Source: an uncultured bacterium (GTDB taxonomy: Bacteria > Verrucomicrobiota > Lentisphaeria > Victivallales > UBA1829). From it: a stretch of 43,578 nt of DNA. The position numbers and the translations under genes were made by a program. The notes beneath the pieces were generated by a model, which was not told where the DNA came from, made no database searches, and saw only the letters and a program-made list of their open reading frames with translations. The stretch covers positions 1 to 43,578 of the forward strand of contig URKJ01000043.1 of NCBI GenBank assembly GCA_900548385.1, written 5' to 3'. Position 1 is the stretch's first letter; each line of letters opens with the position of its first letter. Shown here one piece after another: positions 18,367 through 27,351 of the stretch.

Positions 18367-21300
18367 TGAAGTGTCCTTTCGGACCGCCGGAATTTCAGCG
18401 GTTGGTAATTGAAGCCGCAGCAGTATTTGCGGAATTCGGAAAGAAAATCCGGATTGTCTGCGGGAAGAAGCAGCATTCCGGCGATTTCCAGATCCGGACA
18501 CCGGTAGCGGACGGCCATCGAATCGCATGCGGGAAATTCCAGTGGCCGCATCATTTCATACGGATAGACGCCCTGAATCGGATAATCCCACCGGAAACGC
18601 CACAGCAGACTCTCCACTTTATAAAATTCGGCGGCGTTGTTGGTTTTCCGCAGCAGCGGCATTCCCGCTTTTCCGTTTTCGTCGCGGCGGATCAGAACCG
18701 ACAGACCGGGGTTCAGCGGATTGCGCCCGATATGGAACACCATGTATTTCCCCGCACGGATCGGAGCAAACGGATAGACGACCTTGACGTTGCTTTTTTT
18801 CGATTTCAGAACCGGCATGGTGCGTGTCGCATCCGGCGGAAGCAGTTCCGCTCCGGATTCCGCCCTCATTTTTTCTGCGGGGACCCAGCGGGAACCGGGA
18901 ACCACTGCCACGGCGATCTGCTTGACCGCGTTTCCGTCTCTGATGGTCAGTCCGCCGATCCGTGCCGCCGGATCGGTGGCGGAAACGCGGATCGTGTTGC
19001 CGTTCCGTTCGGCGTGGAGTCCGTCGGTCGTTTCAAGCCGTGCATCGGGACTCAGGTTTTCCGCGGAGATTTCCCATCTCTCTTCGGGATTCAGGGGAAT
19101 CATCTGCTTTTCCTCGCCGGGGATCGCGCCCCAGCTCAGGACATTGCCGAGTCTGATCGTTTTTCCGGTATTGGCGCGGAACGTGTAGGTGACGAGAGCT
19201 TTTCCCGGAGTATCGCTTTTGAGAGTCAGCGCGTTTTCCCCCCGGCGCAGAGCTCCGGAGAGAACCCGCGGATTCATCTGCACGTTGGTTACCGAGTGGA
19301 AAATTCCGTTCCGGGAACCGGTGACGCGGAGCAGATACGAGTGACGTGCGCGCACTTCCAGCGTGAGATCGCATGTCCCGTTCCCGGAGACCGGGAGTTT
19401 GCGCCAGGTTTTCCCTTTGTCATACGATATTTCGTAGACGAGCCCTGTTCCCTCCGCGCGGCAGGAGGCTGCGACAATGGGATACGGCAGGTCGACGCGG
19501 TAGACGAACGTTTTGTCCGTGACCTGCTGGAATGCCGGGTTTGCGGCGGATACTTTACCGTCGAATGTCAGGAATCCGCTTGCGTAGTGCGGGAACGGAC
19601 GGTCCACCTGCCTGATCAGATCGTTTTTCCGGAACTGACGGACTCCGGTTTCCGCGGTGACGTCGCGTCCGACGCTTTTCAGCCGTTCCACCGCCTGATG
19701 CGTTCCGCGCTGAAGATCGTTATAGATTCCGTTGTTCTGCCAGCAGATGCGGAACGATTCTCCGGGATTGAGAGTATAGACCCGGCGCGGCTGCGGCTGA
19801 AGTCCCCAGCGGCTGTATTCGCGTGCGCGCAGACGGTAGAAGTGGGAGGAACCGAGGAATTTGAAGCGGGAAAGCAGCGCGGGGTCCTCTTCGATCTCCT
19901 CAAGACTTGCCGCATCGTTCTGTCTCCGCGACGGGAAATAGGTCTGGGCGGAGAGGTCGAACAGCCGCCAGCGCCCGTCGAAAAAGACTTGTTCGAAGGA
20001 GTGGAAATTGCCTGCCGTCATGCTGGCGGGAAGCCGGAGCAGATAGATGAACATGTTCATCGTGAGGTTGTTCAGCGGGCCGCATTCGAATCCGCAATAG
20101 CTGATCAGCTGACGGAGTCCGTCGTATTCCGCGCCGCCGAGAGTGTTCTGTTCCGTCATGCGGGGCTGGTGCGACATGAAATAATCGCTGGCGCGGTACA
20201 TGAATGCGAACATGCGGATCGTCCGTTCCGCATCGCTCAGTTTTTCCCCGGCGGGGAACATCGTGTCGGCAAGGTCGCCGTAGGACCGCACGTCAAGATC
20301 GCCGCTGTTCAGCAGGATCGGACCCGCAAGCGGTTTCCCGTCCGGCGGACAGGAGATCGTCAGACTGTCCATATACACGTTCTCCGGGATGGTAAAACGG
20401 GCCGTTTCACCGCTCCGGAGGGAAAATGTGCGTTTGCGCGGTTCACGGGCGGCGTGGAAATCCTGAACGGTCGGCATCTGCGGATAGTTGCAGGTGGGCA
20501 GTGTGTTGTGCGGATGGTTTTCCGGAACGATTTCTTCCGGAATCACGCGGACCGTTTCCGTGCGGACGGTTCCATTTTCCCGCCGTTCCGTCGTCATGAC
20601 GTCTGCAAGCGGAGAATCGTAAGAGATGAGACTTCCGGCGATAAAGCGGTCGCCGGTCCCGTGCGTGCCGTCAAAGGAGTTTTCATAATCGAAAAAGGCG
20701 CAGGTGGATTCATCGCACCGGAGATTGCGGTTCGGGGTGAAATCAGCCGTGTAACGGGCGCGGGTCGAGATGCGCACCTTGTCCAGCGCTCCCTTGAGCA
20801 GCTCCGACGGCCTCATTGCGGTCGGAATATTGCGGACAGGACGCGCGGCAATGCCGAGGCTGATATTGTCCGGCATGATGTCATCGCACCGTTTCGCCCG
20901 TTCCAGTTCGGCGGGGGCAAAATGAAAATCCGCATTGGCGGCGATCTTTTTTCCGTTGAGGAACAGGGCAATGCCGTTTTTCCCGCTCCAGCAGACCGCG
21001 ATGTGCGACCATTTCTTTGCCGGAAGTTCCGCGTTCGCGGTGAGGGAAACGGTCTTTTCCCTGAAATCGCGGATCGTCAGATGAAACTGTTTTCCGGTGG
21101 GACGATAAACCAGATTCAGCAGGGTCTTGCGGAAATTCTGATAGGCTTCAATGATCGTGTTTTCCTTGTCTTCCGCTGTGAATTCCGGCTTGATCCATGC
21201 TTCAAACGTGCCGTCGCCTTTGCTCCAGTGATATTCCGTCTGTGCGGTCAGATTCTTGACCCCCTCCGACCAGACGCACGGCGGATTCGCGTTGAAAAAC

Positions 21301-22247
21301 GGAGCGTGCTTCCCGTTCAGGTGATACGCCTTCCCGCCGTCGATCCCGGCGGTGAACTGTGCGGGATTCCTGCCGGGGAAACGGAGAACGGTGCCGGAGC
21401 GGATTTGCAGATCCGTCAGCAGAAATTCCGCTTCGCCCTGCCGTTTTTCCGCAAGCGGCTTCCCGTAATGGTCAAGTTTGGCGGGGGATGTGTAAGTCCT
21501 TAGAAATACCCGGAGAGTTCTGGCACGCGGATCAAGCCGTCCGGCTGCGCGGTTGACGACTTCCCGCGGTCCGGCTGCGAACATCGAAGACCAGCGCGGA
21601 TCGGTGACGGAGGAGGGAAGCGGTTTGCCGTGTTCATCCAGCTGGCTGACCGCGAGGGAGAAGTTCCAGGGCAGTTTGGAAAGTGAGCGGAATGCGAATT
21701 CAAGCACCGCCGGAGAGCCCGGCTCAGTGCCTGCCGGAAGCGGAAAATCCTTGCAGACCGCCGCCGAGTTGACCGTCGGTGTGTGGAAATACAGCGCTTT
21801 CCCCTCCGCGCGGATTGTCCATGTTCCGAGAACCGGTTTCCAGCCTTCCGGTTTCCGTGCATCGGAAACAAGAGCGGGCGCGGGGGCCGCTTTCCCTCCG
21901 GCTTTTCCTTTCCCGCCGAAATAGAGAGTTGCTTTCTGTGTCCGTTCCGGCAGAGTGAAGCGCAGATGGAGCGTGGAGCCATTCCGTCCGGAGACTGCCG
22001 CGGGAACCGCCTGTTCCCCGTCGGGTGTCTGTGCGGAGAAGCGGATGGCGTTTGCCTCCGGCGGAACCGTTTGTTTTGCCAGACGGGAAAGAATGGCGGA
22101 GTCAATGCTGATTTCGCAATGCCGTCCGTCCGCGGGATGCCAGTCAAGAGCGGTCCGGTGCGTCATTTCCTGAAAACACCACGATTCCGCACCTTTGCAG
22201 AACAATGCGGCACACGTCACAAAGAGAATGAAAGATGGTCGTTTCAT
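18363..22247 (-). CDS. Giant secreted protein with LamG and transglutaminase-like domains
   Basis: A 1294-residue exported protein. The signal peptide covers about residues 1-20. A DUF2341-like N-terminal part is followed by a LamG/concanavalin-like domain at about 335-505 (G-T-F-E-A-W-I-K-P; W-S-H-I-A-V-C-W-S-G; I-A-L-F-L-N-G-K-K). Residues 680-790 resemble a transglutaminase-like core, with Cys718 or Cys722, His749 in G-N-F-H-S and Asp764 in W-R-L-F-D, the expected C-H-D triad. The C-terminal half has Ig-like beta domains. It may be a protease or peptide-cleaving enzyme that also binds glycans; the reaction is unknown. The start at 22247 begins the signal peptide and has AGGGA upstream; the frame extends to 22274. 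It overlaps the LVIVD gene by 4 bases. Confidence 0.78.
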   Translation of the reverse strand: MKRPSFILFVTCAALFCKGAESWCFQEMTHRTALDWHPADGRHCEISIDSAILSRLAKQTVPPEANAIRFSAQTPDGEQAVPAAVSGRNGSTLHLRFTLPERTQKATLYFGGKGKAGGKAAPAPALVSDARKPEGWKPVLGTWTIRAEGKALYFHTPTVNSAAVCKDFPLPAGTEPGSPAVLEFAFRSLSKLPWNFSLAVSQLDEHGKPLPSSVTDPRWSSMFAAGPREVVNRAAGRLDPRARTLRVFLRTYTSPAKLDHYGKPLAEKRQGEAEFLLTDLQIRSGTVLRFPGRNPAQFTAGIDGGKAYHLNGKHAPFFNANPPCVWSEGVKNLTAQTEYHWSKGDGTFEAWIKPEFTAEDKENTIIEAYQNFRKTLLNLVYRPTGKQFHLTIRDFREKTVSLTANAELPAKKWSHIAVCWSGKNGIALFLNGKKIAANADFHFAPAELERAKRCDDIMPDNISLGIAARPVRNIPTAMRPSELLKGALDKVRISTRARYTADFTPNRNLRCDESTCAFFDYENSFDGTHGTGDRFIAGSLISYDSPLADVMTTERRENGTVRTETVRVIPEEIVPENHPHNTLPTCNYPQMPTVQDFHAAREPRKRTFSLRSGETARFTIPENVYMDSLTISCPPDGKPLAGPILLNSGDLDVRSYGDLADTMFPAGEKLSDAERTIRMFAFMYRASDYFMSHQPRMTEQNTLGGAEYDGLRQLISYCGFECGPLNNLTMNMFIYLLRLPASMTAGNFHSFEQVFFDGRWRLFDLSAQTYFPSRRQNDAASLEEIEEDPALLSRFKFLGSSHFYRLRAREYSRWGLQPQPRRVYTLNPGESFRICWQNNGIYNDLQRGTHQAVERLKSVGRDVTAETGVRQFRKNDLIRQVDRPFPHYASGFLTFDGKVSAANPAFQQVTDKTFVYRVDLPYPIVAASCRAEGTGLVYEISYDKGKTWRKLPVSGNGTCDLTLEVRARHSYLLRVTGSRNGIFHSVTNVQMNPRVLSGALRRGENALTLKSDTPGKALVTYTFRANTGKTIRLGNVLSWGAIPGEEKQMIPLNPEERWEISAENLSPDARLETTDGLHAERNGNTIRVSATDPAARIGGLTIRDGNAVKQIAVAVVPGSRWVPAEKMRAESGAELLPPDATRTMPVLKSKKSNVKVVYPFAPIRAGKYMVFHIGRNPLNPGLSVLIRRDENGKAGMPLLRKTNNAAEFYKVESLLWRFRWDYPIQGVYPYEMMRPLEFPACDSMAVRYRCPDLEIAGMLLLPADNPDFLSEFRKYCCGFNYQPLKFRRSERTLQ

Positions 22248-22264
22248 AGAAGGTCCCTTAAATT

Positions 22265-23008
22265 TTATTGCCATTTTGCTTTAGAAAACCACTGATCCCG
22301 AGTCTTTTTATTCCCCCACTGGACCCAGGCATAGGAGGTTTCGCCAGTCATCGGATTGGTTTTATCCGGATAGCGGTTTCTTGCGAGCCAGCTGACATGT
22401 CCGTCCGCATAACACATGTTCATTCCCTGACTGTGCCGCATCATGCCGAGTGTGATCGCAGAGTCCGCGTTGAATGGAGAGAATACCCATTTGGGGTACC
22501 AGTAGCGGTCGCCGTACATGAATACTTTGGAGGAATGCTTGAAGTCGGTCAGCTTCAGAAAAATATCACTGTTGGATTGATTCAGCAGGCTGTAGTCGAG
22601 ATAGTAATTCTGTGCGTAATCGGTGGATTTTGTTCTTGCCGCCGCTTCATTGTCGAACGTCGCATTGGAATGTTGTTCCGCTGGACAAAGCAATGGCGGA
22701 ATCGGCAGAAGACGGTTTTTGCCCTTGACTCCGTCATAGTCTTTTGCTCCGGTCAGATACCTTGTCGCGACAAGATTTTCCCAGAAATAGCCGGCACTGG
22801 CAACATTCGGTACATAATGTCCGTCATGGTCGGAAGAGTAACTGATCGCCGCCAGTCCGAGCTGCTTCAGATTGTTTGCGCAGGTGATGGTGTGCGCTTT
22901 CGCCCGTGCGCTGTTCAAAGCGGGCAGAAGCAACCCCGCAAGGATCGCGATCACGGCAATCGTTACAAGGAGTTCGATCAGGGAAAAACAGTGTTTGGTA
23001 TGCTTCAT
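22265..23008 (-). CDS. Prepilin-like protein with H-X9-DG motif
   Basis: A 247-residue protein beginning M-K-H-T-K-H-C, then F-S-L-I-E-L-L at residue 8 (E12), a hydrophobic helix and L-L-L-P-A-L-N-S-A-R-A-K-A. H-S-Q-G-M-N-M-C-Y-A-D-G-H-V matches H-X9-DG exactly. The residue before the predicted cleavage point is Cys, not Gly. The open frame extends to 23110, but the ATG at 23008 with AAGGAA upstream is the usual short-leader start. It is a tandem paralogue of the next gene to the right and lies 17 bases before the giant LamG gene. Confidence 0.88.
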   Translation of the reverse strand: MKHTKHCFSLIELLVTIAVIAILAGLLLPALNSARAKAHTITCANNLKQLGLAAISYSSDHDGHYVPNVASAGYFWENLVATRYLTGAKDYDGVKGKNRLLPIPPLLCPAEQHSNATFDNEAAARTKSTDYAQNYYLDYSLLNQSNSDIFLKLTDFKHSSKVFMYGDRYWYPKWVFSPFNADSAITLGMMRHSQGMNMCYADGHVSWLARNRYPDKTNPMTGETSYAWVQWGNKKTRDQWFSKAKWQ

Positions 23009-23040
23009 AGAAGTTTCCTTATTTTGTTGTAGTAGGACAA

Positions 23041-23793
23041 TCAGTTCAGCCATTTGGTTGCACTCCAGTTGGGGCTCTGGTCTTTTTTGCCCCATTGCAG
23101 CCATTGCCATGCGTTTTCAAAAATGACCTGATCCGGAAAATGGTTTTTTGCGACCCGGTTGACATGCCCGTCGATAAACAGCATGTTCATTCCTTCACTG
23201 TGGCGCATCATACCGTTTCTGACGGCTGCATCTCTGTTATACGGAGAAATGCTTCTTGATTTGTACCAGTAGCGGTCCCCGGCGAGATAAACTTTTGAAG
23301 AATGCTTGAAATCAGTCAGCTTGCCAAAAAGATCACGAGGATCATTTTCCCTTAAACGGAGTTCATGGTCCAGAAAATACGCCATGCCGTAATCTGTCAC
23401 TTTCATCCTCTCTATAGTGTCATTACCCCATGTTGTGGGAGAATGCAGTTCCGCCGGACAGGTCAGAGGTGGGATCGGAAATCGCAGCTGCTGGCTTGAA
23501 CCTCCTTCATAAGTTGCGTTATAACCTTTGACCGGCGGGATATATCTTTGCCGTACGAGTGTTTCCCACCAGTAAACATTATTTTCTGTATGCTGGGGGA
23601 CGTAGTAATCTTCGGAATCTGTGGCGTAATTGATCTGGGCAAGACCGAGCTGCTTCAGATTGTTTGCGCAGGTGATGGCATGCGCTTTTGCCCGTGCGCT
23701 GTTCAAGGCGGGCAGAAGCAGCCCCGCAAGGATCGCGATCACGGCGATCGTTATGAGGAGCTCGATCAGGGAAAAGTGAGCATGTCTCTGCAT
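23041..23793 (-). CDS. Prepilin-like protein with H-X9-DG motif, tandem paralogue
   Basis: A 250-residue protein starting with a 6-residue leader (M-Q-R-H-A-H), then F-S-L-I-E-L-L (E11) and the same L-L-L-P-A-L-N-S-A-R-A-K-A helix end as its neighbour. The C-terminal H-S-E-G-M-N-M-L-F-I-D-G-H-V is an exact H-X9-DG signature. His, not Gly, precedes the predicted cleavage point. AAAGGA lies upstream of the ATG. It sits 29 bases after the 590-residue protein gene and 32 bases before the sister pseudopilin. The DNA for the first 40 or so codons is about nine-tenths identical between the sisters, while the rest has diverged. Confidence 0.88.
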   Translation of the reverse strand: MQRHAHFSLIELLITIAVIAILAGLLLPALNSARAKAHAITCANNLKQLGLAQINYATDSEDYYVPQHTENNVYWWETLVRQRYIPPVKGYNATYEGGSSQQLRFPIPPLTCPAELHSPTTWGNDTIERMKVTDYGMAYFLDHELRLRENDPRDLFGKLTDFKHSSKVYLAGDRYWYKSRSISPYNRDAAVRNGMMRHSEGMNMLFIDGHVNRVAKNHFPDQVIFENAWQWLQWGKKDQSPNWSATKWLN

Positions 23794-23822
23794 AGTTGTT
23801 TCCTTTGGGTTGCGGTTTCCGG

Positions 23823-25595
23823 TTATCGGTTGTAACTTTTGTAAAGCCGGGTGAAATCGCGGCGGTGATTTTCCATGATCGTGATTTTCTTTTTCAGATT
23901 TTCTACCACGTTGGGCGCGTAGGTCATGACGGTTTCCAGTTCGACAGAGGGAGCCGTTTGCAGGATCGGGGTTTCCGCCTGTTCAAGGAGCGAGATGATC
24001 TCCAGCGTGTTGTCGATCTCCTCCCGCATGATCTCGTTGACTTTGAAATAACGGATGTCGCCCTGTTCCCAGATATCCGGTGTTGTGTCTTTCGGTTCTT
24101 CGCTGTAATCGGTCCGGTCGAGGATGGTCTGGAATTTGCAGACATTGTTTGCATTGCGGATGATACAGCGGTAGAGTTTGAGTTTCAGCAGCTGACTCTT
24201 CAGGTAATCCTGTGCGTTTCCGGCTGTTTCCGCAAGTTCCTGCATAAGTGTGATCGCCCGGTTCAGCTGCGGCATTGCGGCATTGATGCTTTTTTCCAGC
24301 TGAACCTGTCCCGAATATCCGCCGATCCAGCGGTGCGCCTGCAAGTCGAGCATATTGTCCGCATCTTCCTCGCTCTGTGCCTGGAACAGGAACTCGCGGT
24401 AGTAGTTCTTTTCCTCCGGCTTGAGTTCACCCGGAAATGCAACGAACGGACGGACCAGCCAGCGCTGATGGATGGTTCCGAGAGTGAAAATATGACCGCC
24501 GCTGTTTAAGTGATCGAACCGTGCAGTGACTTTTTCGATCAGATCCCAGACGCGGGCGAGTTTATCCGCAAGTTCCGTTCCGACGAAATCCGCCGCCATA
24601 TCGGTCAACGCGGTATAGCGTCCGACGATCCCTTCCGGCATTCTGCCGAGATATTTTCTGACGAACGCGATCGTATCGGTTTCGTCCGGATCACGCAGTG
24701 CGATCAGGAGATTATGATCCTGTGCCGCCTGAACTTTCTGAAGCTGTTCGGCGATATGTCCCATCCGGGAGAGTCGCGCCACGGGTGTGGTGAATTCCAC
24801 GTAACAGTTCCGGAATCCGACTTCTTCCGTAAACGTCTCGTGTTCCAGAGTCCGGTTGTTGATGGATTGTCCCGGTTTCAGCAGCGGGAGCACCGCCGGA
24901 GCGTCGTGGTCAAGGATGTTCCGTACATTGACTTCCGCTTCGTATCCGGCGATCCGTGCGCCTTCCTGAAAGATCGAAAGAAAGTTGACGACCCGTTCTC
25001 CGATGGGGATATGCTTGCAGGCGAGCGGTCCGTTCTTGCCCGGATAGAGACGGTCGTTCCAGCAGAGTCCGCCGCCGGAATCGTTGGTCAGGAGCTGAAA
25101 GTGTTCAAACGGCGCGACTTTGCAGAGTTCGGCTACCGCGTTGACATACATTTCCCGGACTTCGGGATTGTCGATGCATGGCGCATAATACTCGGTTCTT
25201 GCGCGTCGCGCCTGATCGCAGCGCGGTCCGCGCCACGACGGATGATCGCGGTAGACCGCTTCCGGCAGATATGCCGGTTCCATTCCCGCAAAAGTGGCTT
25301 TGAGTCCGAATTCTTTCAGGATGGCGACCCGCTCCGCAAGAGTGTCCAGATTCCGCTTTGCATAGTCCGCCGGCAGATAAGGTTTCAGGGCTTCCGGCAC
25401 AATATATTTGAAGACCGTCGGACGGTGCAGGCTCCAGTTCGGATAAGGATCATACCGGTTTACGTTCCACTGCCACATGCTTGGTTCGATCTGGCTGGCG
25501 GAAAGATGAGTCGCTCCGAGCTCTTTCGCGAGCTCCGCGAGTTTCCGGTATTCCCTCAGATCCGCGGTTGGGCATTCCAGACTGATTTTACGCAT
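23823..25595 (-). CDS. Uncharacterised cytoplasmic protein, possible TIM-barrel glycosidase
   Basis: A 590-residue protein without signal peptide or membrane segments. I do not recognise the family with certainty. The first 330 residues have the alternating pattern of a TIM barrel (L-A-E-L-A-K-E-L-G-A-T-H-L; L-K-A-T-F-A-G-M-E-P-A-Y; H-F-Q-L-L-T-N-D-S-G-G-G), loosely like GH20/GH67-type enzymes, and the last 200 residues are largely helical. Its position as first gene of the long operon, directly ahead of two pseudopilins and secreted glycan-active proteins, suggests an intracellular sugar-processing step. That role is inference. A 14-bp inverted repeat lies 36 bases upstream of its start. Confidence 0.6.
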   Translation of the reverse strand: MRKISLECPTADLREYRKLAELAKELGATHLSASQIEPSMWQWNVNRYDPYPNWSLHRPTVFKYIVPEALKPYLPADYAKRNLDTLAERVAILKEFGLKATFAGMEPAYLPEAVYRDHPSWRGPRCDQARRARTEYYAPCIDNPEVREMYVNAVAELCKVAPFEHFQLLTNDSGGGLCWNDRLYPGKNGPLACKHIPIGERVVNFLSIFQEGARIAGYEAEVNVRNILDHDAPAVLPLLKPGQSINNRTLEHETFTEEVGFRNCYVEFTTPVARLSRMGHIAEQLQKVQAAQDHNLLIALRDPDETDTIAFVRKYLGRMPEGIVGRYTALTDMAADFVGTELADKLARVWDLIEKVTARFDHLNSGGHIFTLGTIHQRWLVRPFVAFPGELKPEEKNYYREFLFQAQSEEDADNMLDLQAHRWIGGYSGQVQLEKSINAAMPQLNRAITLMQELAETAGNAQDYLKSQLLKLKLYRCIIRNANNVCKFQTILDRTDYSEEPKDTTPDIWEQGDIRYFKVNEIMREEIDNTLEIISLLEQAETPILQTAPSVELETVMTYAPNVVENLKKKITIMENHRRDFTRLYKSYNR

Positions 25596-25630
25596 AATCC
25601 CCGTTTCCTTTCTTTCTGATAATGATTTAT

Positions 25631-25644
25631 GATAACACGTTATC
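25631..25644. promoter_or_regulatory. Inverted repeat GATAAC-AC-GTTATC, likely operator
   Basis: Six-base perfect arms separated by two bases, 36 bases upstream of the ATG of the 590-residue protein gene that opens the long operon. Position and symmetry fit a repressor site. No clean -10/-35 pair was found beside it, so its promoter is uncertain. Confidence 0.5.
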
Positions 25645-25745
25645 GTTTTTGTCTGATCCGGTTCCGGCGGCGGTCTGCCGGATATGTAACGAACAATTCC
25701 ACAGAGGTGAAATCAAGATCTGTTTTCCTGTTCATTTTTCCACTT

Positions 25746-27077
25746 CTATGCCGTTCGTATTACGGTGTTTTTTATGTCAAGAAAGACCCGCACGGCGTGT
25801 GCCAGATCTTCCAGCGATTCTTTCAGCGGCAGGGAGGTGTCGTTGATGATGCGGATGACTCCCTCCTGAATCAGTGTCGTCAGCTCCGGGGAATCCAGAT
25901 TGTATTCGCCGGACATTGCGTTCATTTCCGTAAGGAACAGCACATCGCGCGGATCGGAAATGTCGATGGATTTCTGCGCGGAACTTTTGCGGATCGGGAT
26001 ACCGTATTTTTCCGCTGCGATATAATCCTGCACCTCTTCGGAAAGCATGAAGCGCAGGAAATCAAGGATCAGTTCCCGGTTGACGCACTCCTTGCGCACG
26101 CAAAGCAGGTCGGTTGCCTGAGCCATACGGTCGGCTCCTCCGGGAATATGCGGGAGCGGAAGAACCCGCCAGTCCGTCATACCGCTGTGCTTGAGGTGAC
26201 AGAGCAGTTCCCGTTCCGCTACGACAAACGGCATGCGGCCATTGCAGAAGCGGACCAGCCAGGACGGATCTTCCACTTCTTTCAGGTGTTTGTGCATGGA
26301 GCGGAGGAGTTCGATTCCGCGTATAGTTTCGGGCGAGTCGATCCGTACCGGGCTTTCCGCGTTCGGGTCGATCAGCGCTCCGTTGCTGCGGAAGACAAAA
26401 TTCATCCAGAAAAACGGATGCTGGGAATAATTCAGCAGATTTTCAGCCGGGAAATGTGTTTTCAGCCGGGAGAGAAGATTCAGGAAATCGTCAAACGTCC
26501 AGTCCGGGGAGGGCATTTCCACTCCTGCCGACTCCAGAAGACGGGGATTGCAGAACATCACGCGCGGCGAGAAGATGAACGGGATGCCGTGAATGGAACC
26601 GTCGCTGTTGCGGAAACTGCGGAACGGCGCTTCAAAAAAGAGCGAGCGGTCCGGGAAAAGCTCGTCAAAATACGGAGCGAGGTCCAGATATTCGTCCCGG
26701 TCCTGCTGGAGCGGAAGCGTGGTTCTGACTTCGAACATTCCGTATCGGAACCGGGAGCAAAGACGCATTTCCGGTAATTTTTCCTCCACCAGTTTCCGGA
26801 ACCCCGGTATCCATGGGAGTCTTGGATTGAACAGGACAAAATGGTTCGGCATGAGTCGTTTGTCCCAATCCGGCTGTACCATGCTTCCCTGACGGTTGAC
26901 GCAATGAAGGATTCCCGCGCCGGAAAGCGCGTTGACAGCCTGGAGGATCATGGCGAATGACGCGTTTACCTCTTTGCCGATTTTACGCGCGGAGGGAATC
27001 GGCTCGCCAGCCGAAAATTCCCCCGACTCAATACGGTCGAGGAGATAATCGCATACTTGTGATACTTTATCCTTCAT
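25746..27077 (-). CDS. GntR DNA-binding domain fused to ABC-type solute-binding-protein domain
   Basis: A 443-residue cytoplasmic regulator. Residues 1-67 form a GntR winged helix (I-P-S-A-R-K-I-G-K-E-V-N-A-S-F). From about 78 onward it reads as a family-1 extracellular sugar-binding protein: V-M-F-C-N-P-R-L-L-E-S-A-G, P-D-W-T-F-D-D-F-L, and F-L-R-F-M-L-S-E-E-V-Q-D-Y with G-I-P-I-R-K-S near the C-terminus. It has no signal peptide, so the binding-protein domain must act inside the cell as effector sensor. The ATG at 27077 has GGAGG 6 bases upstream; a TTG one codon earlier is less likely. It is a tandem paralogue of the next gene to the right and lies just ahead of the long glycan operon, which it probably controls. 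Confidence 0.82.
   Translation of the reverse strand: MKDKVSQVCDYLLDRIESGEFSAGEPIPSARKIGKEVNASFAMILQAVNALSGAGILHCVNRQGSMVQPDWDKRLMPNHFVLFNPRLPWIPGFRKLVEEKLPEMRLCSRFRYGMFEVRTTLPLQQDRDEYLDLAPYFDELFPDRSLFFEAPFRSFRNSDGSIHGIPFIFSPRVMFCNPRLLESAGVEMPSPDWTFDDFLNLLSRLKTHFPAENLLNYSQHPFFWMNFVFRSNGALIDPNAESPVRIDSPETIRGIELLRSMHKHLKEVEDPSWLVRFCNGRMPFVVAERELLCHLKHSGMTDWRVLPLPHIPGGADRMAQATDLLCVRKECVNRELILDFLRFMLSEEVQDYIAAEKYGIPIRKSSAQKSIDISDPRDVLFLTEMNAMSGEYNLDSPELTTLIQEGVIRIINDTSLPLKESLEDLAHAVRVFLDIKNTVIRTA
26063..27077. repeat. N-terminal two-thirds of tandem regulator duplication (copy A)
   Basis: This stretch aligns with 27717-28730. The encoded proteins match at roughly 60 percent by eye over this part. 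Adjoining 25920-26062 matches 27574-27716 far better, at about nine-tenths of bases. Together they mark an old tandem gene duplication with a recently homogenised block. Confidence 0.55.
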
Positions 27078-27100
27078 CAATATCCTCCTGCTCTATTTTA

Positions 27101-27132
27101 ATTATAGCACAAGACGCTGATTATATCAAGAG
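27101..27132 (-). promoter_or_regulatory. Promoter of the GntR-SBP gene with overlapping operator (copy 1)
   Basis: Minus-strand TTGATA (27124-27129), 17 bases, TATAAT (27101-27106). The -35 box forms part of TTGATATAATCAG (27117-27129, minus strand), an imperfect palindrome with TGAT/ATCA arms. The same 16 bases (27117-27132) recur at 28770-28785 in the same position of the sister gene. This suggests autoregulation by the GntR-type proteins. Confidence 0.75.
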
Positions 27133-27263
27133 GTCTTTTTTGAAAAAAACGGAATTTTTTCAGTTTTTGCACTGTTTCCGGGCAAAATAGAGGGGAATCG
27201 GATAAATCAGTTCAAATTCTATTATTTTTTTATCGGATATTGAAGAAGGAAAGAGAAAAACAG

Positions 27264-27276
27264 TTGATATAATCAG
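27264..27276 (+). promoter_or_regulatory. Operator candidate TTGATATAATCAG, copy 3 in opposite orientation
   Basis: An exact 13-base match, in inverted orientation, to the element overlapping both GntR-SBP promoters. It lies about 140 bases upstream of the first of those promoters, so two bound sites could allow looping, or it could serve a lost divergent promoter. Confidence 0.6.
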
Positions 27277-27301
27277 TCTTTTCCGGTTTCGTGAATGCCG
27301 T

Positions 27302-27325
27302 ATCCGGAATGATGGTTTTCCGGAT
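27302..27325. other. Perfect 8-bp inverted repeat ATCCGGAA/TTCCGGAT
   Basis: Arms at 27302-27309 and 27318-27325 with an 8-base loop. It lies about 75 bases beyond the stop of the second GntR-SBP gene, so it may serve as its transcription end structure. No U-tract follows on either strand. The gap 27078-27398 otherwise holds the promoter, two operator copies and a possible gene remnant. Confidence 0.4.
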
Positions 27326-27351
27326 CGGTGCCGGTTGAAAGGAGCACGGTA

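Noticed and set aside
18276..21503. Plus-strand open frame of 1075 codons
   Set aside because: It is antisense to the LamG/transglutaminase-like gene and its neighbour, has arginine- and glycine-rich low-information sequence, and lacks recognisable domains.
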